Positions 61,353 through 64,000 of a stretch of 64,000 nt of DNA are shown here, piece by piece (position 1 is the first letter of the stretch; every line of letters begins with the position of its first letter). Source of the DNA: Gemmatimonadaceae bacterium (GTDB lineage Bacteria > Gemmatimonadota > Gemmatimonadetes > Gemmatimonadales > Gemmatimonadaceae). Both the position numbers and the translations under genes were made by a program. The notes under the pieces are model-generated. The model was not told where the DNA came from. It saw only the letters and a program-made list of their open reading frames with translations, and ran no database searches. The DNA lies in assembly GCA_025934775.1 (NCBI GenBank), contig JAICWO010000013.1:1-64000 (forward strand). The letters run 5' to 3'.

Positions 61353-61387
61353 AAAATGGCCCGCCGAACTCGGCGGGCCATTTCGTT
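61353..61387 (-). terminator. Hairpin terminator after tRNA-Gly(CCC)
   Basis: ATGGCCCGCCGA and GGCGGGCCAT form a 10-bp GC-rich stem flanked by AAAA on one side and TTT on the other, so it can act in both directions. It lies 26 bp beyond the 3' end of the minus-strand tRNA-Gly gene. Confidence 0.8.
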
Positions 61388-61412
61388 AAGTGTCAATCGA
61401 AGATGTTCGCAG

Positions 61413-61485
<73 letters not shown>

Positions 61486-61561
61486 GTCCCTGCAAGATAC
61501 TCCTCGTCCGCCCCGCGATCAACTCGCACCCTCGATCCCATCCGATTCCACGAACACCACA

Positions 61562-61591
61562 CAGCCCGGCGCCCCGTCCGGCGCCGGGCTG
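61562..61591 (-). terminator. Hairpin downstream of the OmpA-family gene
   Basis: CAGCCCGGCGCC and GGCGCCGGGCTG form a perfect 12-bp stem with a 6-nt loop, 37 bp after the minus-strand OmpA stop. The following bases on that strand (TGTGTGGTG) are only weakly U-rich. Confidence 0.65.
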
Positions 61592-61628
61592 CGCTCACAC
61601 GAGCCCCACCCTGTTCACGATCACGATC

Positions 61629-62285
61629 CTACCTCGGAACGACCGAATCCCCCGGCGCCATCGCCACGGTCGACTGTTGCGCCGCCGTCTCGATCACGAA
61701 CACCGCGCGGCGATTGAGCTCCGCGCCCGGCTCGTCGTGCGACGCGCCCGGCGTCACGAGACGGGTCTTGCCATAGCCGACGGTATTCAGCAGATCGGCC
61801 GACATGCCCTGCGCGACCAGGTACTGCTTCACCGCGTCCGCGCGACGTTGCGACAGGCCGAGATTGTAGCGCTGCGTGCCGGCCGGGTCGGCGAATCCTT
61901 CCACGGTGACCTTGGAGCCGGGATAGTACGCCTGCGCGATGCGCGCGAAGCGCTGCAGGGCCGGCTGATCCTGATCCCGCACGGTCGCGTCGTTGAACGC
62001 GAAGTTGACCGGCATCGCGAAGTGGAGCCCATCTTCGAGCATCGCGATCTTGGCGCCGAATTGGGTGCGCATGCTATCGAGATCCACACGGAGCGAGTCG
62101 ACGCTGCCGCGCACCATCCCAAGCTGCTGCGCGAGCGCGCTGTCGGCGGCGGCGCGTGCGGTGCGTTCATTCGCGAGCTGCATGCTCTGCATGTCGCTCG
62201 AATGCTTCAATTGACTCTGAGTGGCGAGACAGCCGCTCAACAGGACGCTCGCGCCCACGAACGCGAGCCGGGTGGCGTGACGCAT
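61629..62285 (-). CDS. OmpA-family peptidoglycan-associated lipoprotein
   Basis: 218 residues. Lipoprotein signal with lipobox LLSGC; a coiled-coil stretch at about residues 25-85 (MQSMQLANERTARAAADSAL ... SLRVDLDSM); then the OmpA/MotB domain with VNFAFNDATVRDQDQPALQR, VTVEGFADPAGTQRYNLGLS and QRRADAVKQYLVAQGM. The acid and Arg residues that bind diaminopimelate in this domain (FADPAG, NLGLSQRR) are kept. It probably tethers the outer membrane to peptidoglycan. Confidence 0.92.
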   Translation of the reverse strand: MRHATRLAFVGASVLLSGCLATQSQLKHSSDMQSMQLANERTARAAADSALAQQLGMVRGSVDSLRVDLDSMRTQFGAKIAMLEDGLHFAMPVNFAFNDATVRDQDQPALQRFARIAQAYYPGSKVTVEGFADPAGTQRYNLGLSQRRADAVKQYLVAQGMSADLLNTVGYGKTRLVTPGASHDEPGAELNRRAVFVIETAAQQSTVAMAPGDSVVPR

Positions 62286-62656
62286 TGGTGCAGTTCCTCC
62301 GTCTGGGTTCCCGATCGAATGCGGCGGTGCCGCGGATATGACGATACGACCCGTGCGCTCTGCAAGTTCTGCGCGGCTGTGCCAGCGTTGTGATGATGAT
62401 CACGACGATCGCGTGACGATCGTGCGACGGAGCGCCGGGCGCATGATGACATCGTGAACATCCGTGTCGGCTGGCGAGCCGGAGCGGGGTGGCGGCGGGT
62501 GACGGGCGTCACGGGCTCATGCCAATATTCAAATTACAATACGCTCACCGACGCACGAATCCGAGCGCTGGCCGCTCCGGTGGCGGGTCGCGGGCCGCGG
62601 GTTCGAGTTGCGCGTGCCGCGCGGCCCCGTGGCACACGCGCAACAAAACAAAAAAA
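62286..62656. other. Intergenic region upstream of the OmpA-family gene
   Basis: About 370 bp between the OmpA start and the terminator of the tRNA cluster. Frames here are shadows; promoter elements for the OmpA gene must lie here but none stands out. Confidence 0.4.
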
Positions 62657-62676
62657 GGGCGTCCCGAAGGACGCCC
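62657..62676 (-). terminator. Rho-independent terminator of the tRNA cluster
   Basis: GGGCGTCC and GGACGCCC with a four-base loop; on the minus strand the stem is followed by a long T tract (CTTTTTTTGTTTTG). It lies 17 bp after tRNA-Thr(CGT), the last tRNA of the cluster. Confidence 0.95.
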
Positions 62677-62692
62677 TTGGTCGAGCCATCAG

Positions 62693-62764
62693 AGCCAGCG
62701 GTCGGGATTGAACCGACGACCGCTCGATTACGAATCGAGTGCTCTACCACTGAGCTACGCTGGC
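62693..62764 (-). tRNA. tRNA-Thr(CGT)
   Basis: Minus-strand cloverleaf with acceptor GCCAGCG/CGCTGGC, anticodon arm CTCGA-TTCGTAA-TCGAG (anticodon CGT) and T-loop GGTTCAATCC. Last gene of the cluster. Confidence 0.96.
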
Positions 62765-62799
62765 AACGTGCCGGTACCGCATCGTACCGCGATCGTGCA

Positions 62800-62881
62800 T
62801 GCCCTGGCGCGGACTCGAACCGCGACGCCTTGCGGCACCACCCCCTCAAGATGGCGTGTCTACCAATTTCACCACCAGGGC
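62800..62881 (-). tRNA. tRNA-Leu(GAG)
   Basis: 82 nt with a long variable arm, as in class II tRNAs. Acceptor GCCCTGG/CCAGGGC, anticodon arm CCATC-TTGAGGG-GGTGG giving anticodon GAG, T-loop GGTTCGAGTCC. Confidence 0.94.
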
Positions 62882-62994
62882 GACTACAGCAGAGACGGGA
62901 GATGGGAGGCTCGAGGCTGGGACGAGAACGGCGCCTGCCAATCTCGTATATCCAAGCTCTCATCTCCGACTTCTAATATCCGGCCTCTGTCCAA

Positions 62995-63069
62995 CGGGAG
63001 CGACGGGGCTCGAACCCGCGACCTCTCGAGTGACAGTCGAGTGCTCTAACCAAACTGAGCTACGCCCCC
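62995..63069 (-). tRNA. tRNA-Asp(GTC)
   Basis: Acceptor GGGGGCG paired with CGCTCCC (one G-U pair), anticodon arm CTCGA-CTGTCAC-TCGAG giving anticodon GTC, discriminator G as expected for tRNA-Asp. Confidence 0.95.
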
Positions 63070-63142
63070 AAACTTGTGAACCATACCTTCTCGCTTCGGC
63101 GGTTGCGCGCCTCGGCTCGACGTACCACAGGCCCGATCACGA

Positions 63143-63214
63143 TAGCCCGTAGGGGAGTCGAACCCCTCTCTGCACCGTGAAAGGGTGCCGTCCTAACCGA
63201 TAGACGAACGGGCC
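63143..63214 (-). tRNA. tRNA-Glu(TTC)
   Basis: Acceptor GGCCCGT paired with ACGGGCT (G1-U72), anticodon arm GCACC-CTTTCAC-GGTGC giving anticodon TTC, T-loop GGTTCGACTCC. Confidence 0.95.
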
Positions 63215-63244
63215 GATATCACACCCCGCGTTCCACGTTCCCAA

Positions 63245-63317
63245 TAGCGGTAACGGGATTCGAACCCGTGTTTGGGCCTTGAGAGGGCCCCGTCCTAGTC
63301 CCCTAGACGATACCGCC
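63245..63317 (-). tRNA. tRNA-Glu(CTC)
   Basis: Acceptor GGCGGTA paired with TACCGCT (G1-U72), anticodon arm GGGCC-CTCTCAA-GGCCC giving anticodon CTC. Its 5' seven bases are also one end of a 20-bp inverted repeat formed with the leader (63311-63353). Confidence 0.95.
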
Positions 63318-63353
63318 GACGGCTCCCGCCGAAGGCGGGAGCCGTCGGCGGTA
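63311..63353 (-). terminator. Perfect 20-bp hairpin that includes the 5' end of tRNA-Glu(CTC)
   Basis: 63311-63330 and 63334-63353 are perfect inverted complements around three bases; on the minus strand the loop closes as C(TTCG)G, a very stable tetraloop. The seven bases nearest the tRNA (TACCGCC on the plus strand) are the tRNA's own 5' acceptor strand. It may act as an intergenic terminator or processing signal between tRNA-Trp and tRNA-Glu; there is no T tract. Confidence 0.6.
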
Positions 63354-63479
63354 CGCTCGATTTGAAGTCGCAACGGCTGCGCCGCTGCTCCCTCTCCTCT
63401 TCCCACGAAACCACCATGGCGGCACAGCCACGGCGTTTCGTACTTCGTCCTTTCCCTTCACTTGTCAAACAACCCTATG

Positions 63480-63552
63480 CAGGCCGGGAGGGACTCGAAC
63501 CCCCAACCGCTGGTTTTGGAGACCAGTGCTCTACCAATTGAGCTACCGACCT
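63480..63552 (-). tRNA. tRNA-Trp(CCA)
   Basis: Acceptor AGGTCGG paired with CCGGCCT, anticodon arm CTGGT-CTCCAAA-ACCAG giving anticodon CCA, discriminator G as required for bacterial tRNA-Trp. Confidence 0.96.
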
Positions 63553-63591
63553 AGCGTCCGATGCCTGAAGCCGAGGCACTTCTCCCGGCAG

Positions 63592-63666
63592 GGTGACTGA
63601 CGGGAATTGAACCCGCAACCCCCGGAGCCACAGTCCGGTGCTCTAACCGATTGAGCTACAGTCACC
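63592..63666 (-). tRNA. tRNA-His(GTG)
   Basis: Acceptor GTGACTG paired with CAGTCAC, plus the extra G at position -1 opposite C73 that marks tRNA-His. Anticodon arm CCGGA-CTGTGGC-TCCGG gives anticodon GTG. First tRNA of the cluster. Confidence 0.96.
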
Positions 63667-63777
63667 ATGGAAGAGCATAGCCCCACTGCTCTTACAGACA
63701 GACTTCCATCTTAATCAGACGACGCCACACGAGCAATCGGTCGAGCCGCGCAGCACCGCACCTACCGCGACGCGCTC

Positions 63778-64000
63778 CTACTTCGCCCGCTCCTGATACT
63801 CGCCCGTCGTCGGATTCACCTTCACCTTGTCGCCCGTGCCCACGAACTCGGGAACGTTGATCGTCACGCCGTTCTCGAGCTTCGCCGGCTTCGACGACGC
63901 GGTCTTCGTCGCCGTCTTCATGACCGGCGCGGTGTCCACCACCTCGAGCACCAGCGAGTTCGGCAGCTTGATGCCCACCGGACGGCCGTCGTAGTACTCG
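63778..64000 (-). CDS. efp: Elongation factor P, C-terminal part (runs off the window)
   Basis: The last about 73 codons of EF-P: EYYDGRPVGIKLPNSLVLEV, then APVMKTATKTASSKPAKLEN and GVTINVPEFVGTGDKVKVNP, ending GEYQERAK. These match the OB-fold domains II and III of EF-P, which helps the ribosome through proline stretches. The N-terminal domain with the modified Lys or Arg lies outside the window. An internal ATG at 63978 is not the true start. Confidence 0.95.
   Translation of the reverse strand, partial: EYYDGRPVGIKLPNSLVLEVVDTAPVMKTATKTASSKPAKLENGVTINVPEFVGTGDKVKVNPTTGEYQERAK

Noticed and set aside
62454-63152. Several frames across the tRNA cluster (for example the one ending in STYHRPDHDSP)
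   Set aside because: They read through tRNA genes and terminators; resemblance between them reflects repeated tRNA T-arm sequence.

Overview
The window reads as a chromosomal segment of a high-GC, Gram-negative-type bacterium, most likely a member of the Gemmatimonadota. This assignment is an inference from gene style: a Ser/Thr kinase with a FlgO/TolB-like and TPR tail, ADOP-type ABC permeases with PadR regulators, DUF2231 and DUF3943 proteins, a YaiO-type barrel, OmpA and other outer-membrane proteins, and a large cyclic glucan synthase. No single marker proves it.

Layout. 1-1656 is the trailer end of a type I-E-like CRISPR array (29-nt repeats, 32-nt spacers) whose leader and cas genes lie to the left, outside the window. 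The array runs straight into a zone of gene decay (1651-2564: a collapsed glycogen-debranching-enzyme pseudogene and a short-chain dehydrogenase stub). 2578-7705 holds a DUF2231 protein, an alpha/beta hydrolase with a MarR regulator, and two head-to-head genes (HPr-kinase-like and asparagine-synthase-like) that have both lost their 5' ends, followed by a YkgJ cysteine-cluster protein. 7913-16441 carries a receptor-like Ser/Thr kinase, an MFS permease, a VOC protein, a second DUF2231 protein and an amidohydrolase fused to a multicopper oxidase. 16473-24273 holds small conserved proteins, a Crp/Fnr regulator, an FAD oxidoreductase, an Fsr-like MFS pump, a LuxR-type response regulator and an outer-membrane barrel. 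24464-33046 is a single 2860-codon cyclic beta-1,2-glucan synthase.

33912-46005 is the most system-like part. A tightly coupled seven-gene operon (receiver with Glu in place of the phospho-Asp, KaiC-like double ATPase, GAF histidine kinase, response regulator, HEAT-repeat membrane protein, GT2 glycosyltransferase, YaiO-like barrel) looks like a signalling module wired to export of a polysaccharide. A DUF3943 protein follows, and then, on the other strand, a second locus with a second KaiC-like ATPase, a small partner protein, a response regulator and another GAF histidine kinase. 46860-48464 carries a degenerate receiver with a 15-bp tandem repeat and an AI-2E transporter. The end of that transporter and the adjacent response-regulator gene were duplicated between 22.4-23.2 kb and 48.3-48.8 kb, and each copy has kept a different gene.

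48853-58558 holds a glycine-zipper lipoprotein, a fatty acid desaturase, another small conserved protein, an alpha/beta hydrolase whose tail runs into a reductase remnant, an AraC-type pseudogene, a 7TM sensor coupled to a CGNR zinc-finger regulator, and an ArsR operon with a leaderless-looking promoter that contains its own operator. 58746-59879 is a PadR gene with two perfect operators next to a truncated, frameshifted permease. 60246-61169 is a TacA/TacT-like toxin-antitoxin pair. The right end (61413-63666) carries eight tRNA genes on the minus strand (Gly, Thr, Leu, Asp, two Glu, Trp, His), an OmpA lipoprotein, and the 3' part of efp running off the window.

Decay is a recurring theme: at least nine pseudogenes or fragments are recognisable, many with one half kept in each of two reading frames.
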